NCBI RefSeq assembly: GCF_003096995.1
Contig: NZ_QENU01000004.1
Span: 1 to 64,000, forward strand
DNA: 64,000 nt
Reading direction: 5' to 3'
Source: Alitibacter langaaensis DSM 22999
GTDB lineage: Bacteria > Pseudomonadota > Gammaproteobacteria > Enterobacterales > Pasteurellaceae
The notes under the pieces were generated by a model that saw only the letters and a program-made list of their open reading frames with translations, was not told where the DNA came from and did not search any database. The first letter of the stretch is position 1; the number at the start of each line of letters is the position of its first letter. Both the position numbers and the translations under genes were made by a program. Positions 18,472-28,250 of the stretch are shown here, piece by piece.

Positions 18472-18513
18472 AAAAGTGCGGTCAAAAATTTCAATATTTT
18501 TGACCGCACTTTT
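18472..18513. terminator. Uptake-sequence inverted pair acting as bidirectional terminator
   Basis: Two uptake cores face each other with perfect 18-base arms (AAAAGTGCGGTCAAAAAT at 18472-18489 with its complement at 18496-18513) and a 6-base loop. It lies between convergent genes (UmuD-like and mepS). Confidence 0.85.
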
Positions 18514-18532
18514 AACTTGTTAAATATTCAGA

Positions 18533-19075
18533 TTATAAAATACGACGAGATTGCGTATAAGTTCTTGCCCAGTAGGCTTCATCCAATGAGCTAATTGTTA
18601 CACCTTGGCTTGAACTTGCATGCATAAATTTATTATTTCCCATATACACGCCAACATGTCGATTACCACGGAAGAACACTAAATCCCCTTGTCGTAATTG
18701 TTGTTTTTGAATGCGTTGACCTAAATAACGTTGTTCTGCTGTTGAGCGAGGTAAACTGATACCAAAAGCGGCGGCAAAGGTTTCTTGCATAAACGCTGAA
18801 CAATCAATACCGTTTGCACCAGTTCCCCCCATGCGATAACGTGTACCAGCCCATTGATTATAGACTTTTGCTAATTTCTGATAATCCGCTTTAGAAGTCG
18901 GGGAAACTGTAAATGATTGATAAGGACGGTTTGTTTTCAGGCTACCAATCAATGCCGTTAATTCTGCATCATTTTGTTCGTTAACCGAGGGATAACCTGC
19001 ATTTTGCTGTGTGGGTGCTGATGAACAAGCAGCTAAAAATAATACGCTTGCGACAGCAATAATCTTCTTAAACAT
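18533..19075 (-). CDS. mepS: NlpC/P60 peptidoglycan endopeptidase lipoprotein, MepS (Spr)-like
   Basis: 180 residues. Lipoprotein signal peptide MFKKIIAVASVLFLAAC with lipobox LAAC, so it is anchored to the outer membrane. The NlpC/P60 domain spans about 65-180, with catalytic Cys in GIDCSAFMQE, His in NRHVGVYMG and a further His in FMHASSSQG. It should cleave D-Ala-mDAP cross-links to let the wall expand. Length and layout match Spr/MepS. Single gene. Confidence 0.88.
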   Translation of the reverse strand: MFKKIIAVASVLFLAACSSAPTQQNAGYPSVNEQNDAELTALIGSLKTNRPYQSFTVSPTSKADYQKLAKVYNQWAGTRYRMGGTGANGIDCSAFMQETFAAAFGISLPRSTAEQRYLGQRIQKQQLRQGDLVFFRGNRHVGVYMGNNKFMHASSSQGVTISSLDEAYWARTYTQSRRIL

Positions 19076-19248
19076 AATAAATACAATCTAAAATAAGTAA
19101 ATCAACTAAACTTGCTAGACTTTACCAAAAAAAAACTGATAAGACTACCCTTAATTCGGTTTTTAATCATTTTTTGCGAGAAAAATCACATTTTTATGCA
19201 ATTTTAAAAGTATAAGCATATTTAAATGCATAATTATGCAAAAATAAA

Positions 19249-19283
19249 ACCGCACTTTTAATTCTATTTATCAAAAGTGCGGT
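19249..19283 (-). terminator. Uptake-sequence inverted pair downstream of lpdA
   Basis: ACCGCACTTTT (19249-19259) pairs with AAAAGTGCGGT (19273-19283). On the minus strand the stem is followed by TTTTATTTTT, 24 bases after the lpdA stop. End of the aceEF-lpdA operon. Confidence 0.8.
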
Positions 19284-19306
19284 CAAGTTTTATTAAATTT
19301 TATTGC

Positions 19307-20731
19307 TTATTTTTTCTTTGCTTTAGGATTTGGTAGATCAGTGACTGAACCTTCAAATACTTCCGCTGCTAAGCCAACAGATTCATGTAAAGTTGGATGC
19401 GCGTGAATGGTTAATGCGATATCTTCTGCATCACAACCCATTTCAATAGCAAGACCAATTTCGCCAAGTAATTCACCGGCATTCGTCCCGACAATTGCGC
19501 CACCTAAAATACGATGTGTGCTTTTATCAAAAATTAATTTCGTCATCCCATCTGCGCAGTCTGATGCAATCGCACGACCAGATGCTGCCCACGGGAACAT
19601 TGCCACTTCGTAGTTTAGATTTTCAGCTTTACATTCTTTCTCAGTTTTACCCACCCAAGCAACTTCAGGCTCAGTATAAGCAATAGAAGGAATCACTTTA
19701 GGATCAAAGTAGTGTTTTTTGCCTGCGATAACTTCTGCTGCCACATGACCTTCATGCACGCCTTTATGCGCAAGCATTGGTTGACCCACAATATCACCAA
19801 TCGCAAAAATGTGTGGAACATTGGTGCGCATTTGTTTATCTGTGCGGATAAAGCCACGTTCATCCACTTCTACGCCTGCTTTTTCAGCATCGATCAATTT
19901 ACCATTTGGCGTACGACCAATTGCGACTAACACAGCATCATAAACACGAGTTTCATTCGCCGCTTTGCCTTCCATTGATACGTGAATACCATCTTCTTTC
20001 GCTTCAACTGCTGTTACTTTTGTTTCGAGCAACAAGTTAAATTTGTTTTCGATACGTTTAGTGAAGATTTTCACGATGTCTTTGTCTGCCGCAGGAATCA
20101 CTTGATCAAACATTTCCACGACATCTATTTGTGAGCCTAATGAACTATACACAGTACCCATTTCTAAACCGATGATACCGCCGCCCATAACCAATAATTT
20201 TTTCGGTACTTCACGCAAGGCAAGTGCATCTGTTGAATCCCAAACACGCGGATCTTCATGTGGAATAAATGGCAATTGGATTGGGCGTGAACCCGCAGCA
20301 ATAATTGCGTTGTCGAATTTGATCGTTGTTGCATTGCCATCACGATCCGTGGCAACTAAAGTATGGCTGTCAGCAAATTTTGCTAAGCCTTCAACTACGT
20401 TCACTTTACGCATTTTAGCCATACCAGCTAAACCGCCAGTTAAACGGCTCACTACGCCATCTTTACCTGCACGAATTTTATCTAAATCAATCGTTGGCTC
20501 GCCAAAAACAACACCATGATGTTCAACGTGTCTTGCATCTTCAATCACTTTTGCTACATGCAATAAAGCTTTAGACGGAATACAACCAACGTTTAAACAC
20601 ACACCACCTAACGTTGAATAACGTTCAACTAATACAGTTTCTAAACCTAAGTCTGCGCAACGGAATGCAGCGGAATAACCCGCAGGACCCGCACCAAGCA
20701 CAACAACTTGTGTTTTAATTTCTTTACTCAT
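19307..20731 (-). CDS. lpdA: Dihydrolipoyl dehydrogenase (E3)
   Basis: 474-residue FAD disulfide reductase that reoxidises dihydrolipoamide on AceF and passes electrons to NAD+. Seen: FAD loop GAGPAGYSAAFRCADLG near 12-28, redox disulfide GGVCLNVGCIPSK near 42-54, second nucleotide loop GGGIIGLEMGTVYSSLG near 183, C-terminal HAHPTLHESVGLAAE with the catalytic His-Glu. Last gene of the pyruvate dehydrogenase operon; probably also shared with 2-oxoglutarate dehydrogenase, as in related species. Confidence 0.95.
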   Translation of the reverse strand: MSKEIKTQVVVLGAGPAGYSAAFRCADLGLETVLVERYSTLGGVCLNVGCIPSKALLHVAKVIEDARHVEHHGVVFGEPTIDLDKIRAGKDGVVSRLTGGLAGMAKMRKVNVVEGLAKFADSHTLVATDRDGNATTIKFDNAIIAAGSRPIQLPFIPHEDPRVWDSTDALALREVPKKLLVMGGGIIGLEMGTVYSSLGSQIDVVEMFDQVIPAADKDIVKIFTKRIENKFNLLLETKVTAVEAKEDGIHVSMEGKAANETRVYDAVLVAIGRTPNGKLIDAEKAGVEVDERGFIRTDKQMRTNVPHIFAIGDIVGQPMLAHKGVHEGHVAAEVIAGKKHYFDPKVIPSIAYTEPEVAWVGKTEKECKAENLNYEVAMFPWAASGRAIASDCADGMTKLIFDKSTHRILGGAIVGTNAGELLGEIGLAIEMGCDAEDIALTIHAHPTLHESVGLAAEVFEGSVTDLPNPKAKKK

Positions 20732-20751
20732 TTCTTTTCCTTATCAAAAAT

Positions 20752-20770
20752 GTGCGGATTTTGACCGCAC
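20752..20770 (-). terminator. Weak hairpin between aceF and lpdA, possible attenuator
   Basis: GTGCGG (20752-20757) pairs with CCGCAC (20765-20770), followed by ATTTTTG on the minus strand. The short stem suggests partial termination that would lower lpdA relative to aceEF, unless lpdA has its own promoter. Confidence 0.4.
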
Positions 20771-20784
20771 TTTTTTGCCTTTAC

Positions 20785-22668
20785 TTACATCGCTAAACGG
20801 CGTAAGTCTGATAATACACCATTAATAAAGCTAATGAAACGTGCACCATCTGCACCGTCAATAACACGGTGGTCAAATGACAATGACAATGGCAACATTA
20901 AGCGAGGTGCAAACTCTTTACCATTCCATACTGGCGCCATTTCAGATTTAGACACACCTAAAATCGCCACTTCTGGCGCATTCACGATTGGTGCGAAGTG
21001 CGTTGTACCAATACCGCCTAAACTTGAAATAGTGAAGCAGCCGCCTTGCATATCTGATGCAGTTAATTTGCCTTCACGCGCTTTTTTCGACACTTCCATT
21101 AATTCGCGTGAAAGTTCGATAATGCCTTTTTTGTTCACATCTTTAAACACAGGCACAACTAAACCGTTTGGCGTATCAACAGCCACACCGATATTGACGT
21201 ATTTTTTCAGCGTTAAGCGTTGACCATCTTCTGAAATTGAGCTGTTGAAACGTGGGTATGCTTCTAACGCTTTTGCTGCCGCTTTCATGATGAACACCAC
21301 TGGAGTGATTTTCACGCCTAATTTTTGTTTTTCCGCTAAGGCATTTTGCTCTTTGCGGAATTGTTCTAAATCGGTAATGTCGGCACGGTCGAAATGGGTT
21401 ACGTGTGGAATCATCACCCAGTTACGATGCAAGTTTGCACCGGAAATTTTGTTGATACGGGTTAATTCAACTTCTTCCACTTCACCAAATTTGCTGAAGT
21501 CCACTTTTGGCCATGGTAATAAACCAAGACCGGCACCGTTGGCAACGCCAGATGAAGCGGCACCGCTTTCAAGCGCTTGAAGTGCTTTTTTCACGTATTC
21601 TTGAACATCTTCTTTTAAGATACGACCTTTACGTCCAGTACCTTTTACTTTATCCAAGTTCACGCCAAATTCACGGGCTAAACGGCGCACAACTGGAGTT
21701 GCATGCGCATAACCATCACTTGCTTCTACGGCATCTTGATTCACAGGCGCTAAAGATTGGCTTTGCGCTGCTGGTGCTGAAGCTGATGTTGTGGTTGATT
21801 CTGGTGCAGATGCTGGCGCACTTGGTGCTGCCGCTGGTGCAGAACCTTGAACTTCAAAGCGCATAATTAATGAACCTGTTGACACTTTGTCGCCAGATTG
21901 AACAAGAATTTCTTTTACCACACCTGCAAATGGTGCTGGTACTTCCATTGAAGCTTTATCGCCTTCAACTGTAATCAATGATTGTTCTTCTGTAACTGTA
22001 TCACCAACTTTAACCATGATTTCTGTTACATTCACTTCATCGCCACCAATGTCTGGCACGTTGACATCTTTCACTGAAACAGAAGCTGTTGCTGGTGCTG
22101 ATGATTGTTCCGCAGCGGCTGACGCTGGAGCTGCGGAAGCTGTTTCAAATTTCATGATTAATTTGCCAGTCGATACTTTATCGCCCACAGCAATTAAAAT
22201 TTCTTTCACCACACCTGCGATAGGGGCTGGTACTTCCATTGAAGCTTTGTCGCCTTCCACATTAATAATGGACTGGTCAACTTCAACGCTGTCGCCCACT
22301 TTCACCATAATTTCAGTTACGTTCACTTCATCAGAACCGATGTCTGGCACGTTCACTTCAACGACAGCGCTCGCTGTAGGTTGAGTCTGAGCTGGCGCTG
22401 CTGTTTGCGCTGGTGCTTCAGCGGCTGGCGCAGAGCCTGCAGCTTCTAATACAAACATAGGTGAGCCCGTTGACACTTTGTCACCCACTTTTACTAAGAT
22501 TTCTTTCACCACACCTGCTTCTGGGCTTGGGACTTCCATTGACGCTTTATCACCTTCGACATTGATAATAGATTGGTCAACTTCGACGACATCCCCTACT
22601 TTTACCATTACTTCTGTTACGCTAACTTCATCGGCGCCGATGTCTGGTACATTAATTTGTTTTGACAT
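20785..22668 (-). CDS. aceF: Pyruvate dehydrogenase dihydrolipoyl acetyltransferase (E2)
   Basis: 627 residues from the ATG at 22668, chosen for AAGGA about 8 bases upstream and the family start [11 protein letters not shown]; a further ATG 9 bases upstream is possible. Three N-terminal lipoyl domains (about 1-75, 105-180, 205-285), each with the lipoyl lysine in [10 protein letters not shown], are joined by Ala/Pro-rich linkers. Then a subunit-binding domain ([20 protein letters not shown], near 330) and the catalytic domain ending with [12 protein letters not shown]. It forms the 24-mer core and transfers acetyl groups to CoA. Confidence 0.95.
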   Translation of the reverse strand: MSKQINVPDIGADEVSVTEVMVKVGDVVEVDQSIINVEGDKASMEVPSPEAGVVKEILVKVGDKVSTGSPMFVLEAAGSAPAAEAPAQTAAPAQTQPTASAVVEVNVPDIGSDEVNVTEIMVKVGDSVEVDQSIINVEGDKASMEVPAPIAGVVKEILIAVGDKVSTGKLIMKFETASAAPASAAAEQSSAPATASVSVKDVNVPDIGGDEVNVTEIMVKVGDTVTEEQSLITVEGDKASMEVPAPFAGVVKEILVQSGDKVSTGSLIMRFEVQGSAPAAAPSAPASAPESTTTSASAPAAQSQSLAPVNQDAVEASDGYAHATPVVRRLAREFGVNLDKVKGTGRKGRILKEDVQEYVKKALQALESGAASSGVANGAGLGLLPWPKVDFSKFGEVEEVELTRINKISGANLHRNWVMIPHVTHFDRADITDLEQFRKEQNALAEKQKLGVKITPVVFIMKAAAKALEAYPRFNSSISEDGQRLTLKKYVNIGVAVDTPNGLVVPVFKDVNKKGIIELSRELMEVSKKAREGKLTASDMQGGCFTISSLGGIGTTHFAPIVNAPEVAILGVSKSEMAPVWNGKEFAPRLMLPLSLSFDHRVIDGADGARFISFINGVLSDLRRLAM

Positions 22669-22687
22669 TTTTATCATCCTTCATAGA

Positions 22688-22775
22688 GTGGGCAGCTCGC
22701 CCACCATAAAATTTGCTGCGGCGGTCAATAAAACTTAAGCAAATTTGACCGCACTTTAGTGGGCAATAAGCCCAC
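22688..22775 (-). other. aceE-aceF intergenic hairpins (two GTGGGC/GCCCAC stems flanking uptake cores)
   Basis: Two similar small hairpins, GTGGGC-N5-GCCCAC at 22688-22704 and GTGGGC-N5-GCCCAC at 22759-22775, flank a pair of uptake-like cores (GCGGTCAA near 22720 and ACCGCACTT at 22749). The repeated stem suggests an RNA processing or stability structure between the two cistrons rather than a full terminator. Confidence 0.4.
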
Positions 22776-22782
22776 TCATTTA

Positions 22783-25440
22783 TTATGCGTGTAATGGATT
22801 AATACGATCCACATTCAAACCAAATTTTGCAATAGCATCTGCAACCACTTGATTTGTTACCGTACCTTCTTTCGCTAATTGTGATAATGCAGCAACCACA
22901 ATGTAACGTTCATCCACTTCAAAATGCTCACGTAGGTTCGCACGGCTGTCTGAACGACCAAAACCATCAGTACCTAACACATGGTAGTGTTTGCTTGGTA
23001 CGAATGCACGAATTTGATCGGCGTATGATTTCACATAGTCAGTTGCGGCAACCGTTGGTAGATCCGCAAGCACTTGTGCTACATACGGTGTGCGTGCTGC
23101 TTCGGTTGGATGTAATAAGTTCCAACGTGCACAATCATGGCCATCACGACCTAATTCATTAAATGATGGCGCACTAAATACATCCGCTGTTACACCATAA
23201 TCATTCGCTAAAATTTGCGCTGCTTCACGCACTAAACGCATGATTGAGCCAGAACCTAATAACTGAACACGACCTTTGCCTTTGCCTTCCACGGTTTCAA
23301 ATTTATATAAACCTTTACGGATGCCTTCTTCTGCGCCCGCTGGCATAGCTGGTTGGTCAGTGATTTCGTTCAAGGTTGTCATGTAATAGAACACGTTTTC
23401 TTGTTTTTCACCGTACATACGGTTAATACCGTCTTGCATGATAACTGCCACTTCAAAGGCGAATGATGGGTCATAAGTGACACAGTTCGGGATAACGCCT
23501 GCTTGAATATGGCTATGACCGTCTTCATGTTGTAATCCTTCACCATTCAATGTTGTACGACCTGAAGTACCGCCGACCATGAAACCTCGCGCTAATTGAT
23601 CGCCTGCAAGCCACATCATATCGCCCACACGTTGGAAACCAAACATTGAGTAATAGATGAAGAATGGGATCATTGGCAAGTTATTGACAGAGTAAGAAGT
23701 TGCCGCAGCTACCCAAGATGAGGTTGCCCCTAGCTCATTGATACCTTCTTGTAAAACTTGACCATCTGTTGCTTCACGATAGTAAGCCACTAATTCACGG
23801 TCTGAAGGCACATAGTTTTGTCCTTGTGGATTATAAATCCCGATTTGACGGAATAAACCTTCCATACCGAATGTACGCGCTTCGTCCGCAATAATTGGCA
23901 CGATATTTTTACCCATATTTTTATCTTTCAATAGGGTATTTAATACACGCACGAACGCCATGGTTGTTGAAATACCACGTGGCTGTTCATCTAACAACGC
24001 TTTAAATTCATCTAATGCTGGAACTTGGAATTCCGTTGTGAATTTAGGGTGGCGCGCTGGTAAATAACCATTTAATGCTTTACGACGACCGTGCATGTAA
24101 GCATATTCTTCGGAATCTTCAGCGAATTTAATGTATTCTAATTTTTCTACTTGCTCATCAGTTAATGACAATTGGAAATAATCACGGAAACCTTTAAGGC
24201 TTTCTAGTGACATTTTTTTAGATTGGTGAGCTGTATTTTTACTTTCCGCTTCTGGGATTTTATAGCCTTTCACTTGGTGCGCTAAAATCACAACAGGTTT
24301 ACCTGCATTCTGTGCTTTCGCATAAGCCGCGTATAATTTTTCGCTATCATGAGCACCGCGGCGTAACTCCCAAATTTCGTCATCAGTCATATCTGCCACT
24401 AACGCTGCAGTTTCTGGGTAACGACCGAAGAAGTGTTCACGAATATAAGCACCATCTTTTGATCTAAAGGTTAAATAATCCCCATCAACGGTTTCCATCA
24501 TTAACTGGCTTAATTTACCTGAGGTATCTTTCGCGAATAATTTATCCCATTCGCTACCCCATAATACTTTAATGACTTCCCAACCCGCACCAGTAAACAA
24601 GCCTTCAAGCTCTTGAATAATTTTACCGTTGCCATCTACTGGGCCATCTAAACGTTGTAAGTTACAGCTAATAGTGAAAATTAAGTTGTCTAATTTTTCA
24701 CGAGCGGCAAATGTTAATGCCCCTTTAGACTCAATTTCATCCATTTCGCCATCGCCAAGGAATGCATACACTTTTTGATCTTTGGTATCTTTCAAACCAC
24801 GGTTATCAAGATATTTTAAGAAACGCGCTTGATAAATCGCATTTACAGGGCCTAAACCCATTGATACCGTAGAGAATTGCCAGAATTCAGGCATTAATTT
24901 AGGGTGAGGATATGAAGATAAACCGTCTGCAAAGGCTTCTTGACGGAAATTATCCAATTGTTCTTCTGTTAAACGGCCTTCTAAGAAAGCACGAGCATAC
25001 ATACCTGGTGATGCATGGCCTTGGAAGAAAACTAAATCGCCGCCATTTTTTTCTGTTGCCGCTTTAAAGAAATGGTTAAAACACACTTCATACATTGTTG
25101 CTGCTGCTTGGTATGTAGATAAGTGACCACCGAGATCTAAATCTTTTTTCTGGCTACGCAATACCATTGCGATCGCATTCCAACGCGCAGCAGAACAGAT
25201 GCGCTCTTCAATTTTGTGATCACCAGGATAAGCAGGTTGTGCAGAAACTGGGATCGTATTGATATAAGGTGTTGTGATACCTGATGGCAATGAAACGCCA
25301 CCAACACGTGCTTTGCTCATTAACTCTTCAATAATAAATTTTGCACGTTCTACACCTTCTTCACGAATTAATGAATCAAGTGATTGTAACCAATCTTGGG
25401 TTTCGATTGGATCTACGTCATTTTTTAAAATTTCTGACAT
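22783..25440 (-). CDS. aceE: Pyruvate dehydrogenase E1 component, homodimeric type
   Basis: 885-residue thiamine-diphosphate enzyme that decarboxylates pyruvate and acetylates the lipoyl group of AceF. Length and sequence fit the single-chain gammaproteobacterial E1. Seen: ThDP motif GDGEMDEIESKGALTFAARE (near residue 230) and the conserved FQRVGDMMWLAGDQLARGF near 605. First gene of aceE-aceF-lpdA; no pdhR regulator lies upstream. AAAGGAAAG precedes the ATG. Confidence 0.96.
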   Translation of the reverse strand: MSEILKNDVDPIETQDWLQSLDSLIREEGVERAKFIIEELMSKARVGGVSLPSGITTPYINTIPVSAQPAYPGDHKIEERICSAARWNAIAMVLRSQKKDLDLGGHLSTYQAAATMYEVCFNHFFKAATEKNGGDLVFFQGHASPGMYARAFLEGRLTEEQLDNFRQEAFADGLSSYPHPKLMPEFWQFSTVSMGLGPVNAIYQARFLKYLDNRGLKDTKDQKVYAFLGDGEMDEIESKGALTFAAREKLDNLIFTISCNLQRLDGPVDGNGKIIQELEGLFTGAGWEVIKVLWGSEWDKLFAKDTSGKLSQLMMETVDGDYLTFRSKDGAYIREHFFGRYPETAALVADMTDDEIWELRRGAHDSEKLYAAYAKAQNAGKPVVILAHQVKGYKIPEAESKNTAHQSKKMSLESLKGFRDYFQLSLTDEQVEKLEYIKFAEDSEEYAYMHGRRKALNGYLPARHPKFTTEFQVPALDEFKALLDEQPRGISTTMAFVRVLNTLLKDKNMGKNIVPIIADEARTFGMEGLFRQIGIYNPQGQNYVPSDRELVAYYREATDGQVLQEGINELGATSSWVAAATSYSVNNLPMIPFFIYYSMFGFQRVGDMMWLAGDQLARGFMVGGTSGRTTLNGEGLQHEDGHSHIQAGVIPNCVTYDPSFAFEVAVIMQDGINRMYGEKQENVFYYMTTLNEITDQPAMPAGAEEGIRKGLYKFETVEGKGKGRVQLLGSGSIMRLVREAAQILANDYGVTADVFSAPSFNELGRDGHDCARWNLLHPTEAARTPYVAQVLADLPTVAATDYVKSYADQIRAFVPSKHYHVLGTDGFGRSDSRANLREHFEVDERYIVVAALSQLAKEGTVTNQVVADAIAKFGLNVDRINPLHA

Positions 25441-25841
25441 AGTTCTTTCCTTTTAGTAGATGAATGAAATGGCTTTTACAAGGAAAAGCCGCTAAAGTCC
25501 TAAATGAATAAATTCCTTTTGTTAATTTTTCACTTAACAAATTGTTGAAATTTTATAAAATTTTTTGAGTTAAAGATAGTAAATTTTACTTATTTTTAAC
25601 AATTAATTCACTTAACCACGCTGTTTTTGGCTAAATTTGTCAAATTTTGACCGCACTTATGCGCGCTTTTCATGATTTGATTTATTTCTACGACAGCCAA
25701 ATACCCCAAAAGTGCGGTCATTTTTGCGCAAGTTTTTGCCATTCAAGGCCATTCACTTTCTTAGCAAAGTGCGGACAGATTTTAACATATAAAAAAAGCG
25801 TGAATATTGATTCACGCTTTTTATTAGACGACTAACGCTAA
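25441..25841. other. Gene-free stretch: aceE promoter region
   Basis: No credible gene in 400 bases. It is very AT-rich next to aceE and contains an inverted repeat TTGTTAA-N8-TTAACAA at 25519-25540, a possible regulator site (ArcA-like TGTTAA elements are repeated). Two uptake cores occur at 25650-25658 and 25710-25718 plus one variant near 25767. The terminator of the neighbouring lipoprotein gene occupies 25793-25822. Confidence 0.5.
25793..25822. terminator. Terminator of the 25842-26315 lipoprotein gene
   Basis: AAAAAGCGTGAAT pairs with ATTCACGCTTTTT around an ATTG loop, with T runs on both strands. It lies 20 bases after the minus-strand stop codon. Confidence 0.85.
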
Positions 25842-26315
25842 TTATTTAGCCGCTTCGCCATATTTTTGATTTAATGATTTATCCAATTCATCTAAAGCTT
25901 TTGCAGAGCTTTGTAACTCATTCACTTGTGCTTGAAGTTTGGCTTTTTCTTCATCTGTTAAGGGTGTTGCTACAGCTCTTGCTGATTTAGACGCGATTTC
26001 TACAGATAATTTAAGTAGTGCTTCGCTTTTATCTTTAAGTTCTTTTACTTCTTTATTTTTTACATCAATTTTATCCAATGAAGCAATAATTTCTTTGGCA
26101 CCATCTTCATATTTTTTAATGATAGGCTCAACATCCGCTGGCGTTTTTGCTTGTGATAAAGCAGTTTGAAATTCGCTTAACATTTTTTGTTGAGCAGGTT
26201 GTTGCTGTTGATTCCAATCAACGATTTTTTTATAGTCTGCTTTTGGATTATCACCACAAGCAGTGATGGTAAATGCTAACGCTAAAGCAGCTACAAATTT
26301 GATAAATTTATTCAT
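25842..26315 (-). CDS. Predicted lipoprotein, coiled-coil, function unknown
   Basis: 157 residues: signal peptide MNKFIKFVAALALAFTITAC with a lipobox-like ITAC, then a charged helical body rich in Lys, Glu and Gln (KEVKELKDKSEALLKLSVEI, EEKAKLQAQVNELQSSAKAL) likely to form a coiled coil. I recognise it only as a Haemophilus-type small lipoprotein; no enzymatic motif is seen. It sits downstream of the NCS2 permease with a 30-base gap in the same orientation, so the two may be co-transcribed. Confidence 0.7.
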   Translation of the reverse strand: MNKFIKFVAALALAFTITACGDNPKADYKKIVDWNQQQQPAQQKMLSEFQTALSQAKTPADVEPIIKKYEDGAKEIIASLDKIDVKNKEVKELKDKSEALLKLSVEIASKSARAVATPLTDEEKAKLQAQVNELQSSAKALDELDKSLNQKYGEAAK

Positions 26316-26345
26316 AAGTTTTTCCTTATATTTAAGTAAGAGAGA

Positions 26346-27659
26346 TTAAATTGCCCAACCAAAGGCATAGAACGCAACTAATGCGATTGCGATTAGTACC
26401 GTTCCAAGGTTTAAGTTTTTCACATCGCCTGACACGATGCGACCGATGACTAATGTTGCGAAACCAAGCATAATGCCCGTGACAATATTAGCTGTTAATA
26501 CAATAAATACAGCACAAACTAAACCGCTTATTGCACCAACAAAATCATTAAAATCCAGCTTGCTTACATTACTTAACATCAGTAAACCAACGTACATTAA
26601 TGCTGGAGCTGTTGCATAGTTCGGCACCAGAGTAGCAAGGGGCTGAAAGAATAACATTAATAGGAAGCCAATGCCAACAACAATTGCAGTAATTCCCGTT
26701 TTTCCGCCTGCTGCTGTACCCGCTGCTGATTCAATATAAACTGCTGCAGGTGCAGTACCAAACACGCCAGACATTAAACTACTCACTGAATCTGATGTTA
26801 ACGCCTTGCCGCCATTGATAATTTGCCCATCTTTGTCTAACAAATTACCTTGCCCAGCAACTGCGCGAATTGTGCCTGTTGCGTCAAATACGGCGGTCAT
26901 CACTAAAGCGAAAACTACTGGTAAAATCGCAGGCTGTAATGCGCCTTGAATATCTAATGCCAAGAACAAGGATTGTTCACCAAATGTTGGCATTTTAAAG
27001 ACTTCGCCGCTAAATTTTACATTTGGATCAACGATTAAACCAATTATCGTGATCGCAATAATCACCCATAAAATTGCACCTTTAACTTGCAATTTTTCCA
27101 AGCCAATAATCAGCGCAAGACCGATTAACGACATTAATACAGGGAATGCAGTGAAATCGCCCAATGCCACTAATGTGCTTGTGCCGCTGGCTTTGACAAT
27201 ACCAACGCCTCCCGTAGCAATCAGCAACAAGAATAGCCCAATACCAATTCCTGTACCGTGAGCAATGCTCGCGGGTAAGTTACGCAAAATCCACGAACGG
27301 ATACCCGTTGCAGAAATTAACGTAAAGAATAACCCCATTAAGAACACAGCGCCTAAAGCAACAGGAATGCTCACTTGTTGCCCTAATACCAGACTAAATG
27401 CGGTGAAAGCCGTCAATGAGATCGCACATCCAATTGCCATCGGCGCGTTCGCCCATAAACCAATTAGGATCGATCCCAAACCAGAAACCAAACAAGTGGC
27501 AATAAAGACACTTTCCGCAGGAAACCCTGCTGTGCCCAGCATATTTGGCACCACAATAACGGAATAAACCATCGCTAAAAATGTCGTTAATCCAGCGATA
27601 ATTTCTTGGCGAACATTCGAGCCTCGCGCTGAAAGTTCAAAGGTTTTTTCTAAAGACAT
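26346..27659 (-). CDS. NCS2 family purine permease (AzgA-like)
   Basis: 437-residue membrane transporter with 12-14 helices, beginning [35 protein letters not shown]. The conserved [27 protein letters not shown] and [19 protein letters not shown] (near 304-322) are hallmarks of the adenine/hypoxanthine/guanine AzgA branch of NCS2. It should import a purine base with protons; the exact base cannot be read. Preceded by an AGGTAGCGT-type start region; no linked purine genes. Confidence 0.85.
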   Translation of the reverse strand: MSLEKTFELSARGSNVRQEIIAGLTTFLAMVYSVIVVPNMLGTAGFPAESVFIATCLVSGLGSILIGLWANAPMAIGCAISLTAFTAFSLVLGQQVSIPVALGAVFLMGLFFTLISATGIRSWILRNLPASIAHGTGIGIGLFLLLIATGGVGIVKASGTSTLVALGDFTAFPVLMSLIGLALIIGLEKLQVKGAILWVIIAITIIGLIVDPNVKFSGEVFKMPTFGEQSLFLALDIQGALQPAILPVVFALVMTAVFDATGTIRAVAGQGNLLDKDGQIINGGKALTSDSVSSLMSGVFGTAPAAVYIESAAGTAAGGKTGITAIVVGIGFLLMLFFQPLATLVPNYATAPALMYVGLLMLSNVSKLDFNDFVGAISGLVCAVFIVLTANIVTGIMLGFATLVIGRIVSGDVKNLNLGTVLIAIALVAFYAFGWAI

Positions 27660-27737
27660 ACGCTACCTTTTCAAAGATCTAAAAATTTCGCGTATTTTAC
27701 CGAAAAGTTGCCAATAGTAAACGTTTTCGTCATAAAA

Positions 27738-27759
27738 AAGATCTGCAGATGCAGATCTT
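27738..27759 (-). terminator. Terminator of the glycine-zipper lipoprotein gene
   Basis: AAGATCTGC (27738-27746) pairs with GCAGATCTT (27751-27759), followed on the minus strand by TTTTTATG. It lies 18 bases past the stop codon at 27777. Confidence 0.8.
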
Positions 27760-27776
27760 ATAAAGAATGTTGACGA

Positions 27777-27980
27777 TTATTTGTTGATTTGGCTACCGAT
27801 TACACCACCCAACGCTGCACCACCTAAGGTTGCCCCTGTTGAATTGCCGAGTACATTACCCGCTACACCACCGATTGCAGCGCCAATAGCGGTATTTTTT
27901 TGTGTACGGCTCATATTGCTGCACGCAGCCACTGAACTAGCAATAAATACTAAGGTTAAGATTTTTGCGATACTTTTCAT
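27777..27980 (-). CDS. Small glycine-zipper lipoprotein (OsmB-like)
   Basis: 67 residues. Signal peptide MKSIAKILTLVFIASSVAAC with lipobox VAAC, then a glycine-zipper stretch (GAAIGGVAGNVLGNSTGATL and GGAALGGVIGSQ) that can form a membrane hairpin. This matches the OsmB/SlyB-like outer membrane lipoprotein type in size and composition. The function is unknown; osmotic or envelope stress roles are known for E. coli OsmB only. Confidence 0.8.
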   Translation of the reverse strand: MKSIAKILTLVFIASSVAACSNMSRTQKNTAIGAAIGGVAGNVLGNSTGATLGGAALGGVIGSQINK

Positions 27981-28091
27981 AAAAATAACTCCATTTTTCC
28001 AAGTTAATCAAAATTAAAAATCCGTGCTTAAGACAATGGAGAATACTGAAAGTTCGTAATTAAATTGTTCGCTATCATTTTTTTTTCATAC

Positions 28092-28129
28092 AAGTGCGGT
28101 CAAAAACAGTAAAATTTTTCACCGCACTT
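28092..28129. repeat. Facing pair of DNA uptake cores
   Basis: AAGTGCGGT (28092-28100) faces ACCGCACTT (28121-28129) between divergent genes. A terminator role is not expected here; it is more likely an uptake site that happens to be paired. Confidence 0.7.
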
Positions 28130-28185
28130 TGTACAATTGAGCTGCAATTTAGCGAGCTGATATTCGGGAAACAAATGAAAATCGC

Positions 28186-28214
28186 TTTTGCTCTAATCCT
28201 AAAGGATTTATACT
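28186..28214 (+). promoter_or_regulatory. Candidate galE promoter
   Basis: TATACT at 28209-28214, 17 bases after a weak TTTTGC (28186-28191). The galE ATG follows about 36 bases later. Confidence 0.35.
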
Positions 28215-28250
28215 AATGGCTTGGTAACCTCTATTCAAAAGGAAAAGATG

